Positions 28,793-36,969 of a stretch of DNA of 64,000 bases are shown here, in pieces. The notes beneath the pieces were generated by a model that made no database searches, was not told the origin of the DNA, and saw only the letters and a list, made by a program, of their open reading frames with translations. Each line of letters starts with the position of its first letter. Position 1 is the first letter of the stretch. This DNA is from Sphingomonas pokkalii. Its GTDB lineage: Bacteria > Pseudomonadota > Alphaproteobacteria > Sphingomonadales > Sphingomonadaceae. The position numbers and the translations under genes were made by a program. The DNA lies in the NCBI RefSeq assembly GCF_003096275.1, contig NZ_QENQ01000001.1:3990009-4054008 (forward strand), read 5' to 3'.

Positions 28793-29604
28793 CGGCCGGC
28801 TCCGTGCGCCCAGGCGAAAGCGCGCTTACTGAGCTGGGCCAGCGCCACGTCCATCAGAATGGCGAGGATCGAGATCCAGGCAACGTATGGGATGATGATG
28901 TCCATCGACAGATAGCGCCGCACGAGGAAGATCCGGTAGCCCAGCCCCACGTCCGACGCGATCGCCTCGGCCGAGATCAGGTACACCCAGGCCGGGCCGA
29001 GCGAGAGGCGGATACCGGCGATCAGCCGGGGCAGGGCCTGGGGCAGGGCCACGCGGAGCGCGAGCTGCCAGCTGCTGGCGCCGAGCGTCTGGGCCTTGAT
29101 CAGCTGTTCCTGGGGGATGGCGGTGATGTGGTCGGCGAGGTCGCGGATCAGGAAGGGGGTGACGCCGATGACGATCAGCGCGACCTTGGCGGTGTCGCCC
29201 AGCCCGAACACGATGAACAGCACCGGCAGCAGCGCGATCGGCGGGATCACCGCGATGGTGGTCACGAAGGCGCCGAAGGTGGCGCGGGCGGCGGGGAGCA
29301 CGCCGAGCACCATGCCGACGAGCAGCGCGGAGAGCGCGCAGATGCCGAGCGCGAGGCCCAGCCGCTCGAGGCTCGCCACCGTGTCCGCCCAGAAGATCAG
29401 CCGGCCGCTCAAGGGATCGGCCTGGGCGAGCAGGCCGTGCATCGCCTCGACCATGGCACCCGGCGTCGGTAGCAGCTTGTCCGAGGGATTCTCGGCGTGC
29501 CGCGCTGCCGAGGCGAAGAGGTAGACGATCGCCACCAGGAGCAGCGGCAGGCTTCCCAGCAGCCAGCCGGTGCGGCGGCGGGGTCGGATGTTCACCCAGC
29601 GCAT
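28789..29604 (-). CDS. ABC transporter permease (NitT/TauT type)
   Basis: A 271-residue BPD_transp_1 permease with about six hydrophobic segments and the EAA-type coupling loop (LIKAQTLGASSWQLALRVALPQALPRLIAG). The ATG at 29604 gives the basic start MRWVNIRPRRRTGW followed by the first helix. It is preceded by the binding-protein gene with a 13-bp gap and overlaps the ATPase by 4 bp. Predicted substrate is that of the binding protein. Confidence 0.94.
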   Translation of the reverse strand: MRWVNIRPRRRTGWLLGSLPLLLVAIVYLFASAARHAENPSDKLLPTPGAMVEAMHGLLAQADPLSGRLIFWADTVASLERLGLALGICALSALLVGMVLGVLPAARATFGAFVTTIAVIPPIALLPVLFIVFGLGDTAKVALIVIGVTPFLIRDLADHITAIPQEQLIKAQTLGASSWQLALRVALPQALPRLIAGIRLSLGPAWVYLISAEAIASDVGLGYRIFLVRRYLSMDIIIPYVAWISILAILMDVALAQLSKRAFAWAHGAGR

Positions 29605-29617
29605 AGAGGGTCCGGCC

Positions 29618-30697
29618 TCAGAGCTTGCCGGCCGCGGCCAGCTCCATATAGGTCGGGTCGAAGCGTAGCTTGACGTTGTTGGCGTCGCCGATCGTCTTGC
29701 CCGGCACCGAAATGCCGATCGCATCCGCCGACTTGGCGCCCTGGCCGAACAGCCCCTTGGAGAAGCTGAAGTCGCGCACCTTCACCATGGTGGCGCCGAT
29801 CGCCGGCGACTTGACCGCTGCTACCGCATCCTGCGGCGTGCCGTAGAGATGGGTGGTAGTGAGCTGCGCGTCGAACGCCTGCGGAGTCGCGCCGGCGAGC
29901 TTGGCCATCGCCGCGCGGGCAGCTGCGCCGGCGGCGTCCTTCTTCTGCATCAGCTGGATCGTCTCGTACCAGATGCCCGCCAGCGCCTTGCCGAGGTTCG
30001 GATTGGCCTTGAGCGTCGCGGTGTCGATGGCGAGCAAGTCGAGGATCTCGGCGGGCACCTGGCTCGAATCGAACACCTTGGTGGCGCCCGGCAGCTTGGC
30101 GACTTCGGTCAGCTGCGGGTTCCAGGTGACGACGGCAGTGGCGGCGGGGTTGGCGAAGGCGCCGACGATATCCGCGTCCGAGGTGTTGACCGTCTTCACG
30201 TCGGAAAGCTGCAGGCCCACCGTGGAGAGCCCGCGCGCGAGGAGGTAGTGCGAGACCGACAGCTCGACGAGATAGACGGTGCGGCCCTTGATGTCCGCCA
30301 GGCTCTTGGCGTTCTTGAGCACGATGCCGTCATTGCCGTTCGAATAATCGCCCAGGATGATCGCGCTGGTATCCTTGCCGCCCGCGGCGGGGATGGTGAG
30401 CGCGTCCATGTTGGTGACGGTGACGCCGTCGAGCTTGCCGGCGTTGAACTGGTTCACCGATTCGACGTAATCGTTGACCTGGGTGAAGTGGATCTTCACG
30501 CCGTATTTGTCGGCCCATTTCTTCACGATGCCAGCCTGTTCGGCATAGGGCCAGGGCATCCAGCCCGCATAGATCGACCAGCCGATGTTGAACTCGGTCC
30601 GCGCCTTTGGTGCGCTGCCGCTACCGCCGCAGGACGCCGTCGCCAGCATCGCTACCGCCGCGATCGCGATCCGCGCCTTGGAACCCCATTTTGTCAT
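29618..30697 (-). CDS. ABC transporter substrate-binding lipoprotein, urea/guanidine carboxylase region
   Basis: A 359-residue NMT1/TauA-like periplasmic binding protein. The N-terminus (KARIAIAAVAMLATASCGG) is a lipoprotein signal with the modified cysteine at about 23; the -3 residue is Thr, slightly off the usual lipobox. The core has IGWSIYAGWMPWPYAEQAGIV, VDYVESVNQFNAGKLDGV-like and FANPAATAVVTWNPQLTEV elements, matching the binding proteins found in urea carboxylase regions. First gene of the operon, transcribed away from the kinase gene. Confidence 0.92.
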   Translation of the reverse strand: MTKWGSKARIAIAAVAMLATASCGGSGSAPKARTEFNIGWSIYAGWMPWPYAEQAGIVKKWADKYGVKIHFTQVNDYVESVNQFNAGKLDGVTVTNMDALTIPAAGGKDTSAIILGDYSNGNDGIVLKNAKSLADIKGRTVYLVELSVSHYLLARGLSTVGLQLSDVKTVNTSDADIVGAFANPAATAVVTWNPQLTEVAKLPGATKVFDSSQVPAEILDLLAIDTATLKANPNLGKALAGIWYETIQLMQKKDAAGAAARAAMAKLAGATPQAFDAQLTTTHLYGTPQDAVAAVKSPAIGATMVKVRDFSFSKGLFGQGAKSADAIGISVPGKTIGDANNVKLRFDPTYMELAAAGKL

Positions 30698-30761
30698 GAT
30701 CGACCCCCATCTTCGCAGCGCGAGAAAGCGCGAATTTCAGCCGCCGGATGGTCGCGCCCGA

Positions 30762-30820
30762 TATTACGTTTGCTCAATCCAGTAATACGACTTATAGGCA
30801 TGTCGTATGGCATGTGTCAC
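30762..30820. promoter_or_regulatory. Divergent promoter/operator region with two inverted repeats
   Basis: Between the transporter operon (minus) and the kinase gene (plus). Two inverted repeats overlap end to end: TATTAC (30762-30767) with GTAATA (30782-30787), 14-nt spacer, and ATACGAC (30785-30791) with GTCGTAT (30802-30808), 10-nt spacer. On the minus strand GTGACA (30820-30815) and TATAAG (30796-30791), 18 bp apart, could be -35 and -10 boxes, with the second repeat covering the spacer. The CopG/NikR-type protein or the response regulator are candidate binders. No guanidine-I riboswitch signature was seen here. Confidence 0.5.
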
Positions 30821-30920
30821 CCCAAATCGTGATGCTGCAATGCGTCATTCAGGCACTGGCGAACCCCGGTTTCGGGGCGATGCCGCCGCGCGTCCTTGCA
30901 GGCGAAGGGGCTGATCCAGC

Positions 30921-32483
30921 ATGGCGATGGCGCGCATTCTTGGGACGATCTGCCTGGGGCTCGCGCTCGCTATTGCCGCAACCTTTGCCCGGCTGTTCCT
31001 GAAGGCGCGCGCGGGCCACCGCGCCGCGGAGGAGGCGAGTCGGGCGCAGACCGAGCGGCTCTGCGCCGAGATCGCAGCACACCGGGAAACCGAAGCGGCG
31101 CTGGCCAAGGCCAAGGACGCGGCGGAAGCCGCCAATGCGGCCAAGACGCGTTACCTCGTCGCGGTCAGCCACGAGATCCGCTCGCCGCTCAACGCCATCT
31201 ATGGCTATGCCCAATTGCTCGAACGCGGCGACTCGATCCCGCCGCGCGAGGCGGGCGGGGTGATCCGCCGCTCGGCCGAGCATCTGACCAACCTGGTCGA
31301 GGGCCTGCTCGACATCTCGCGCGTCGAAAGCGGCGTGCTGCAGGTGCGGCAGGAACTGGTGCGGTTGCCTGCGTTGCTCGACCAGGTGGTGGAGATGTTC
31401 CGCGTCCAGGCCTCGGCCAAGGGGCTGTCGCTCGACTATGTCGTCGACGGCCGACTGCCCGCCTATGTCCGCACCGACGAGAAACGGCTGCGCCAGATCC
31501 TGATCAACCTGCTGTCCAACGCGATCAAATACACCGAGACCGGCGGCGCGACCCTGACGGTGCGCTATCGCAGCCAGAGTGCCGCGATCGAAGTCCGCGA
31601 TACCGGCCCGGGTATCCCGGCCGAGGATCTGGAGCGCATCTTCGAGCCTTTCGAGCGTGGCCGCGAACCCGATGCCATGATGCAGCCGGGCATCGGGCTC
31701 GGGCTCGCCATCACCCGCGTGCTGGCGCGCATCCTGGGCGGCGAGGTGACGGTGACGAGCGACGTGGGGAAGGGCAGCAGCTTCCTGCTCCGCCTGCTCC
31801 TGCCTGAGCCGATCGAGGCGCCCGCGGGTACGGCCGCCTATCGCCGCGTCACCGGCTATCAGGGACCGCAGAAGACGATCCTGGTGATCGACGACAGCCC
31901 CGCACAGACCACAGTGGTCAACCACTTGCTGCGCCCGCTCGGCTTCTCGGTGTTCGAGGCGAGCGGGGGCACGGCGGGCCTCGCGCTCGCCGAACATTGT
32001 TCGCCTGACCTCGTGCTGCTCGACATCCAGATGCCGGGCACCAGCGGGTGGGACGTCGCCGACCAGTTGCGCGCGCGCTTCGGCGCGGGACTGCGCATCG
32101 TGATGGTCTCGGCCAATGCGCATGAATTCCATGCCGGCCGCGATGGCCGTCGCGCACATGATGCCTTCCTGACAAAGCCGGTCGATCTCGATGCGCTGCT
32201 CGACATGATCGCGCGCCAGCTCGGGCTCGACTGGATCGTCGAGGATGCCGAGCTCGTAGCCGCGCCGCCGCCGCCACCGCTGGCACTGCCGGAGACGGCG
32301 GCACCCTATCTCGATGCGCTGCGCCGCTTTATGAAGCTCGGGCATGTCCGTGGAATCGAAACGACACTTGTGACTCTGGAGCGGGACGTCCCCGAAAGCG
32401 CCGACCTCGTCGCGCGGCTGCGGCCGCAGCTGGAGGCGTTCGATCTGCGCGGGCTGGCAAGGACGCTCGACGATGTCGGATAA
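30921..32483 (+). CDS. Hybrid sensor histidine kinase
   Basis: A 520-residue kinase with one N-terminal membrane segment (about 5-27), a coiled-coil (35-75), HisKA with His84 (FSHEIRSPLN-type AVSHEIRSPLNAIYGY), HATPase (NLLSNAIKYTE, DTGPGIP, GIGLGLAI) and a C-terminal receiver with Asp368 (LVLLDIQMPG). No periplasmic sensor domain is present, so the signal may be intramembrane or cytoplasmic. An ATG at 30927 is an alternative start. It overlaps the response regulator by 11 bp and diverges from the nitrogen operon, which it probably regulates. Confidence 0.93.
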   Translation: MAMARILGTICLGLALAIAATFARLFLKARAGHRAAEEASRAQTERLCAEIAAHRETEAALAKAKDAAEAANAAKTRYLVAVSHEIRSPLNAIYGYAQLLERGDSIPPREAGGVIRRSAEHLTNLVEGLLDISRVESGVLQVRQELVRLPALLDQVVEMFRVQASAKGLSLDYVVDGRLPAYVRTDEKRLRQILINLLSNAIKYTETGGATLTVRYRSQSAAIEVRDTGPGIPAEDLERIFEPFERGREPDAMMQPGIGLGLAITRVLARILGGEVTVTSDVGKGSSFLLRLLLPEPIEAPAGTAAYRRVTGYQGPQKTILVIDDSPAQTTVVNHLLRPLGFSVFEASGGTAGLALAEHCSPDLVLLDIQMPGTSGWDVADQLRARFGAGLRIVMVSANAHEFHAGRDGRRAHDAFLTKPVDLDALLDMIARQLGLDWIVEDAELVAAPPPPPLALPETAAPYLDALRRFMKLGHVRGIETTLVTLERDVPESADLVARLRPQLEAFDLRGLARTLDDVG

Positions 32484-33390
32484 GGATCCCGGCGCCACGA
32501 TCCTGGTGGTCGACGACACTCCCGAATCGCTCCGCTTCCTCACCGCGACGCTGGAGCAGGCGGGAATGACGGTGCTGATCGCGGTGGATGGTCTCGCCGC
32601 GCTGGAGCTGCTGGAACACGGCACCCCCGACCTGATCCTGATGGACGCGGTAATGCCGGGGCTCGACGGCTTCAGCACCACGCGGCGGATCAAGAGCGAC
32701 GGCCGTTTCCGCCACGTGCCGGTGATCTTCATGACCGGGCTGACCGAGAGCGAGCATGTCGTGCGCGGGCTCGATGCCGGGGCGGTCGATTATGTCCACA
32801 AGCCGATCGTGGTCGACGAGCTGCTGGCGCGCGTTTCGGTGCATCTCGCCAATGCCCGCATCACCCAGAGCAGCCAATTGGCGCTGGATACCGCTGGACG
32901 TCCGTCGTTCGCGGTGGATGGTGAAGGGCAGACCGTCTGGCTCACCCCGCTGGTCGCCGAGACCATCGAACGGCTGTTTCCTGCCTGGTCGCCGCGCGCC
33001 TTGCACCTGCCGGACGAACTCGCCGCGATCGTGCGCCGACTGCAGGATCCGGCCGTCCCGGTGGGCGCGCAGGTGACGGTGCAGATGGGCGACAGCACGC
33101 TCCAGTGCAGTTTCCTGCGCCAGACCAGCGCGCGCGAATGGCTGTTCCGCCTCACCGAGAAGCGGGAGGGCGACGCCGAACGCGTCCTTGCCGAACGCCA
33201 CGGCCTTACCTCGCGGGAGGCGGAGGTGCTGGTGTGGCTCAGCCGCGGCAAGCAGAACCGTGAGATCAGCGAAATCCTGGAGATCAGCCCGCGCACCGTG
33301 AACAAGCATCTCGAACAGATTTTCCAGAAGATGGGCGTCGAGAACCGCGCGTCGGCGACCGCCATCGCAGTTGCGACGCTCGCGGGATGA
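32473..33390 (+). CDS. LuxR-type response regulator with extended linker
   Basis: A 305-residue regulator: receiver domain (1-125, phospho-acceptor Asp58 in LILMDAVMPG, Lys110) and C-terminal LuxR/GerE helix-turn-helix (about 235-300, GLTSREAEVLVWLSRGKQNREISEILEISPRTVNKHLEQIF). The roughly 105 residues between them are far longer than the usual linker and contain a predicted alpha/beta stretch (RPSFAVDGEGQTVWLTPL, VQMGDSTLQCSFL). It pairs with the upstream kinase and overlaps the sulfotransferase gene by 4 bp. Confidence 0.93.
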   Translation: MSDKDPGATILVVDDTPESLRFLTATLEQAGMTVLIAVDGLAALELLEHGTPDLILMDAVMPGLDGFSTTRRIKSDGRFRHVPVIFMTGLTESEHVVRGLDAGAVDYVHKPIVVDELLARVSVHLANARITQSSQLALDTAGRPSFAVDGEGQTVWLTPLVAETIERLFPAWSPRALHLPDELAAIVRRLQDPAVPVGAQVTVQMGDSTLQCSFLRQTSAREWLFRLTEKREGDAERVLAERHGLTSREAEVLVWLSRGKQNREISEILEISPRTVNKHLEQIFQKMGVENRASATAIAVATLAG

Positions 33391-34931
33391 GCGCTGCGGC
33401 GGCGCGGGCGGCGCTGGAACAGGGCGATTTCGAGGGTGCGGCCCGGCTTGCCGCGGGATGCCTGCCCTCTGCGGAAGGCGCATTCCTGTTGGGGGTCATC
33501 GCGGCGGAGCAGGGGCGGATCGGCGAGGCGATCCGGCAGATCGAGGCAGCGGTGGCGCAGAATCCGCGCGGCGAATATCGCGCGCAGCTCGCCCGGCTCT
33601 ACACCCTGGTGCGACGCGACGGCGATGCGGCGGCGCAACTCGCGGCGGCGGTCATGGACCCGCCCATCGACGCGCTGTCGCGCGATACGATCGGCTGCGT
33701 CTATGCGCGGCTCGGCGATCATGAGGCAGCACTGCCCCACTTTGAGGTGGCGGTGAGGCTGGCGCCGGAGAACGACCAGTTCGTCTATAACCAGGCGGCG
33801 ACGCTGAGCTTTCTCGGCCAGGTCGAGGCGGCTGAGGCGGCATTGGAAACGCTGCTGGCGCGCAGCCCGGACGATGCCCGCGCGCACCATCTGCTCGCCG
33901 GGTTGCGCAAGCAGGGCGAGGACCGCAACCATATCGCGCGGCTGGAGGCGGCCACGCGGCGGGCTCGGGGGCCGAACCGGCTGCTCACCGGCTATGCGCT
34001 TGCCAAGGAACTGGAGGATATCGGCCGTGGCGAGGAGGCGCTCGCCTGCCTGCTGGAAGTGAACGCCGAACATCGCGCGGCGCTAGGCTATGATCCGGCG
34101 GGCGACGCCGCGATTGTCGACGCGGTTTCGGGCAGCTGGCCCGCCTTCGCCGCCGCGCCGGTGACGGACGCACCGAGCGACGCACCGATACTGATCATCG
34201 GCATGCCGCGTACCGGCACGACGCTGGTCGATCGCATCCTCGCCGCGCATCCGGCGGTGGAGAGCGTCGGCGAGCTCCAGGTGCTGCCGCTGGCGGTGAA
34301 GGCGGCATCGGGCACCCGCAGCCGCACCGTGCTCGATCCGCAGACGCTGCACGCCGCCGCCAGTGCGGATCTTGGCGCGATCGGCCGCGACTATTGCGCG
34401 CGCGCCGCACACCACCGGCGGATGCCCGATCGGCGCTTCGTCGACAAGTTTCCCGGCAATTTCCACTATGCCGGCATCGCCGCGCGCGCGTTGCCGAACG
34501 CTGCCATCGTCTGCCTGCGGCGCAACCCGATGGACACGGTGCTGGCGAACTTCCGCAACCTGTTCGCGATCAACTCGCGCTATTACGACTATAGCTACGA
34601 CCTGCTGGACATCGCCGCCTATGTTGCCGGTTTTGAGCGGCTGATGGCGCTCTGGCGCACCGTGCTGCCCGGCCGCATCCTGGAACTCCGCTACGAGGAC
34701 ATCGTGGCCGATCAGGAGGGCGCGACGCGGCGACTGCTGGCCCATTGCGGGCTGGACTGGTCCGATCGCTGCCTCGATTTCCACGCGCAGGGCGGGGCGG
34801 TTTCCACCCCCAGCGCGGCGCAGGTCCGCCGCCCGATCTACCGCGACTCCGTCGCTCGCTGGCGCCGGCACGAAGCGGTGCTGGCACCGGTTGCCGCCTA
34901 TTTCGCCGAGCGGGGCATCGCCATCGAATGA
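33387..34931 (+). CDS. TPR-containing sulfotransferase
   Basis: A 514-residue protein. The N-terminal half (about 1-235) is made of TPR-like helices (CVYARLGDHEAALPHFEVAVRLAPEN). The C-terminal half is a P-loop sulfotransferase whose PAPS phosphate loop GMPRTGTTLVDRIL starts at residue 272; CLRRNPMDTVLANF holds the 3'-phosphate site. Such TPR-sulfotransferases modify peptides or polysaccharides, but the substrate here is unknown. The start ATG overlaps the response regulator stop (ATGA), which ties it to the two-component operon. Confidence 0.9.
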   Translation: MSAAAARAALEQGDFEGAARLAAGCLPSAEGAFLLGVIAAEQGRIGEAIRQIEAAVAQNPRGEYRAQLARLYTLVRRDGDAAAQLAAAVMDPPIDALSRDTIGCVYARLGDHEAALPHFEVAVRLAPENDQFVYNQAATLSFLGQVEAAEAALETLLARSPDDARAHHLLAGLRKQGEDRNHIARLEAATRRARGPNRLLTGYALAKELEDIGRGEEALACLLEVNAEHRAALGYDPAGDAAIVDAVSGSWPAFAAAPVTDAPSDAPILIIGMPRTGTTLVDRILAAHPAVESVGELQVLPLAVKAASGTRSRTVLDPQTLHAAASADLGAIGRDYCARAAHHRRMPDRRFVDKFPGNFHYAGIAARALPNAAIVCLRRNPMDTVLANFRNLFAINSRYYDYSYDLLDIAAYVAGFERLMALWRTVLPGRILELRYEDIVADQEGATRRLLAHCGLDWSDRCLDFHAQGGAVSTPSAAQVRRPIYRDSVARWRRHEAVLAPVAAYFAERGIAIE

Positions 34932-34939
34932 TCGCCGCG

Positions 34940-34958
34940 TACGTCAAACGGCGCATGG
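34940..34958 (+). promoter_or_regulatory. TACGTCA-CATGG motif, site A
   Basis: TACGTCAAACGGCGCATGG lies 9 bp after the sulfotransferase stop and 33 bp before the next start. It matches site B at 37991-38009 in 17 of 19 positions. This is proposed as a regulator or promoter element because it recurs upstream of otherwise unrelated genes. Confidence 0.45.
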
Positions 34959-34991
34959 TGCGCCGCGGCGCGCTCCGCCAGCATCGCGTGC

Positions 34992-35366
34992 ATGGCAAAG
35001 TTCTCCTGTCTCGTCCCGGCCGCCGCGCTGCTGATCGCGCCGATGGCGCATGCGGACGAACGCCCCACCGCCAAGCTGGTTCGTTGCGCCGGTGGCGATT
35101 GCCTGCTGATCCGGGGCGAGCGGCGTTCCGCCGACACGACCATCACGATCAACGACCGTGCCGTCGCAGCCAGCGGCGGACGTGGCTGGAAAGTTCGGGT
35201 GCCGGTGGCGGCAATGCGTGGTTTCGCCTCGCCTTTCGCCCGTACGCTCGACGTCGCGGTGGTGGATGCGACCGGGCATGTCGAGCGGCTGGAAACCGTG
35301 CGCCTGCCGGTGGGTCTGATGGGCCACACGACCGAACTCGCATCGCTGGTAGTACGTGCGCGATGA
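34992..35366 (+). CDS. Small exported protein, function unknown
   Basis: A 124-residue protein with a clear signal peptide (MAKFSCLVPAAALLIAPMAHA, cleavage after about 21). The mature part is short and beta-rich with two cysteines close together (VRCAGGDCLLIRG), which may form a disulfide. No family is recognised. It follows the sulfotransferase by 60 bp and is preceded by motif site A. Codon use is normal for the region. Confidence 0.7.
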   Translation: MAKFSCLVPAAALLIAPMAHADERPTAKLVRCAGGDCLLIRGERRSADTTITINDRAVAASGGRGWKVRVPVAAMRGFASPFARTLDVAVVDATGHVERLETVRLPVGLMGHTTELASLVVRAR

Positions 35367-35573
35367 TCTGTAATAATGATGGAATCGATGTTGGCAGTAT
35401 GAAGATCGAATGAGGCTGTAATAATAGATTGCTGCGTTGCAAAACTTGCCGTATCTCGCCATGCGGAAGTTACGTAGCATGTCTATAGTTTTTTGGACTT
35501 GTCGTTCATCCTTCCTGCGACTAGATGCGCTGCACCCGCCCGGGTGAGGCGGTCTTGGTTGCAGGAGATTGCC
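35367..35573 (+). promoter_or_regulatory. AT-rich upstream region of the UrcA-family gene
   Basis: This gap is unusually AT-rich for the window. CTGTAATAAT occurs twice, at 35368-35377 and 35416-35425, 48 bp apart. A TACGTA-containing site with a CATGG half lies at 35459-35478 (minus orientation, GCTACGTAACTTCCGCATGG). A good ribosome site AGGAG (35563-35567) precedes the ATG at 35574. Likely the promoter region of the next gene. Confidence 0.45.
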
Positions 35574-35906
35574 ATGAAGATGCTCGTCGCGGTTGTCGCC
35601 GCCCTTTCGATCAGTAGCGCTGCCTTTGCCGGCCCGACCGACACCAGCTTCGGCAAGCCCTCGGCAACGCTGACGCTCGCAGGACTCGATCTCGCGACCG
35701 CCGACGGCCAGCAGCGCCTCGCCACCCGCGTTGACCAGGCGGCCCGTGCGGTGTGCGGCGAGAACCTCGCCACCATCCACCCCGAGCTTGAAGCCCGCGC
35801 CCGCCTGTGCCGCGCCGATGTTGCCGAGCAGGTCCGCAGCCAGATCGAAGCGCGTGTCGCGCAGGCTGGCAAGGCCCGCGGCGTGCAGGTGGCGTCGCTG
35901 CGCTGA
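35574..35906 (+). CDS. UrcA-family exported protein
   Basis: A 110-residue protein with a signal peptide (MKMLVAVVAALSISSAAFA, cleavage near 19) and an UrcA-like mature domain: VxLAGLDLATADGQQRLATRVDQAARAVCG followed by CRADVAEQV, with two conserved cysteines. The family is common and multicopy in sphingomonads and caulobacters and its function is unknown. The ATG at 35574 was chosen over an earlier in-frame start because of the AGGAG site 6 bp upstream and the signal peptide. Confidence 0.85.
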   Translation: MKMLVAVVAALSISSAAFAGPTDTSFGKPSATLTLAGLDLATADGQQRLATRVDQAARAVCGENLATIHPELEARARLCRADVAEQVRSQIEARVAQAGKARGVQVASLR

Positions 35907-35981
35907 TTGTCTGCCCCTGGACGGCGTTTGGCGGCCGTGCGTTTCCTGAACGGATGCGTGCGGCCGTGCGCTTTTGGGGCC

Positions 35982-35991
35982 GCTACGTCAT
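35982..35991 (+). promoter_or_regulatory. GCTACGTCAT motif upstream of hydroxylase copy 2
   Basis: The 10-mer GCTACGTCAT sits 90 bp before the start of the second hydroxylase gene and is identical to the one upstream of the first. The same gap also carries CGGCCGTGCG twice (35932-35941, 35961-35970). Role inferred from the coincidence only. Confidence 0.4.
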
Positions 35992-36080
35992 TCGGACACC
36001 TGCGCGCGCATCGTTTGCATGGCTAGGCTCCGGGTCGAAACGGGGCGGCATGGCCTCGCCTGCGATCGGGACGAAAGCGC

Positions 36081-36965
36081 ATGACAAAAGGGCTCGTGAA
36101 CCTCATTCCCCCGGTGACCGTGGTAGCGGTCGTCTGCTTCTGGGCCTTCGCGCCCGCCACCATGCTTGCCAATCCGTGGACGATCGTGATCGTGTCGTCG
36201 CTGATCACCTTGTATATCCAGGGCCTCGAATTCGTATTTGAGCGGCATGCGGGCTGGCGGATGAACTGGCGGGAGTTCGGGACCGACCTGTTCTACGTCG
36301 TGCTCGGGTCGACGGCGATTTCCTGGGTGTCGCGCACGCTGGCCGATGCGCCGCTGCTCGCGCTCAAGCAGTCTCTGGGAATCGCGACCCCCTGGCTGAT
36401 GCACTGGCCGTTCCTGGTGCAGGTGGCGCTGGTGATCTTCCTGATCGAGTTCGGCCAATATTGGATGCACCGCCTGATGCACAATTCGGCGCCCTTCTGG
36501 ATGACCCATGCGCCGCACCATCACATCACCCAGCTCAACGCCGCCAAGGGCTATGTCGGCAATCCGATCGAACTTTTCCTGATCAGCCTTAGCGTCGTAA
36601 CCCTGTTCGACGTGCAATTGACCGCGATCTTCTGCGCGGTCACCGTGTTGGGCGTGGTCTCTGGTTTCGCGCATGCCAATGTCCGGGCCAATCCGCCGAT
36701 CTGGTACGGCTTCGTGTTCACGACGATCCGGCACCACAGTCTGCACCATTCGGTTCCCTATGAGGACACCCGCTGCAACTATGCCAACTCGCTGATCCTG
36801 CTCGACCGTATCTTCGGCACTTTCAAGGAAGGCGAGGCTTCGATCGTGGGACAGGACGAGCGGCGGCGGCTGTCGATCCGCGAGCAATGGCTGTTTCCGT
36901 TCCAGCCGCTGCTTGCCCGACTGAAGCAGCGGCCGGCAGCCACCACCGACGCTGTCGCAGGCTGA
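36081..36965 (+). CDS. Sterol desaturase / fatty acid hydroxylase family protein (copy 2)
   Basis: A 294-residue membrane di-iron hydroxylase with several helices and the histidine clusters WMHRLMHN, THAPHHH and HHSLHH. It is the paralogue of the gene at 19.6-20.5 kb, sharing long blocks from ERHAxWR to the C-terminal DRIFGT. The product lacks the longer N-terminal leader of copy 1. The beta-propeller gene follows 5 bp later, so these two are probably co-transcribed. Substrate unknown. Confidence 0.9.
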   Translation: MTKGLVNLIPPVTVVAVVCFWAFAPATMLANPWTIVIVSSLITLYIQGLEFVFERHAGWRMNWREFGTDLFYVVLGSTAISWVSRTLADAPLLALKQSLGIATPWLMHWPFLVQVALVIFLIEFGQYWMHRLMHNSAPFWMTHAPHHHITQLNAAKGYVGNPIELFLISLSVVTLFDVQLTAIFCAVTVLGVVSGFAHANVRANPPIWYGFVFTTIRHHSLHHSVPYEDTRCNYANSLILLDRIFGTFKEGEASIVGQDERRRLSIREQWLFPFQPLLARLKQRPAATTDAVAG

Positions 36966-36969
36966 GCCG

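Noticed and set aside
30698..30920. Possible guanidine-I (ykkC) riboswitch before the binding-protein gene
   Set aside because: The conserved ykkC sequence blocks are not visible on the minus strand; only inverted repeats suited to protein binding were found.
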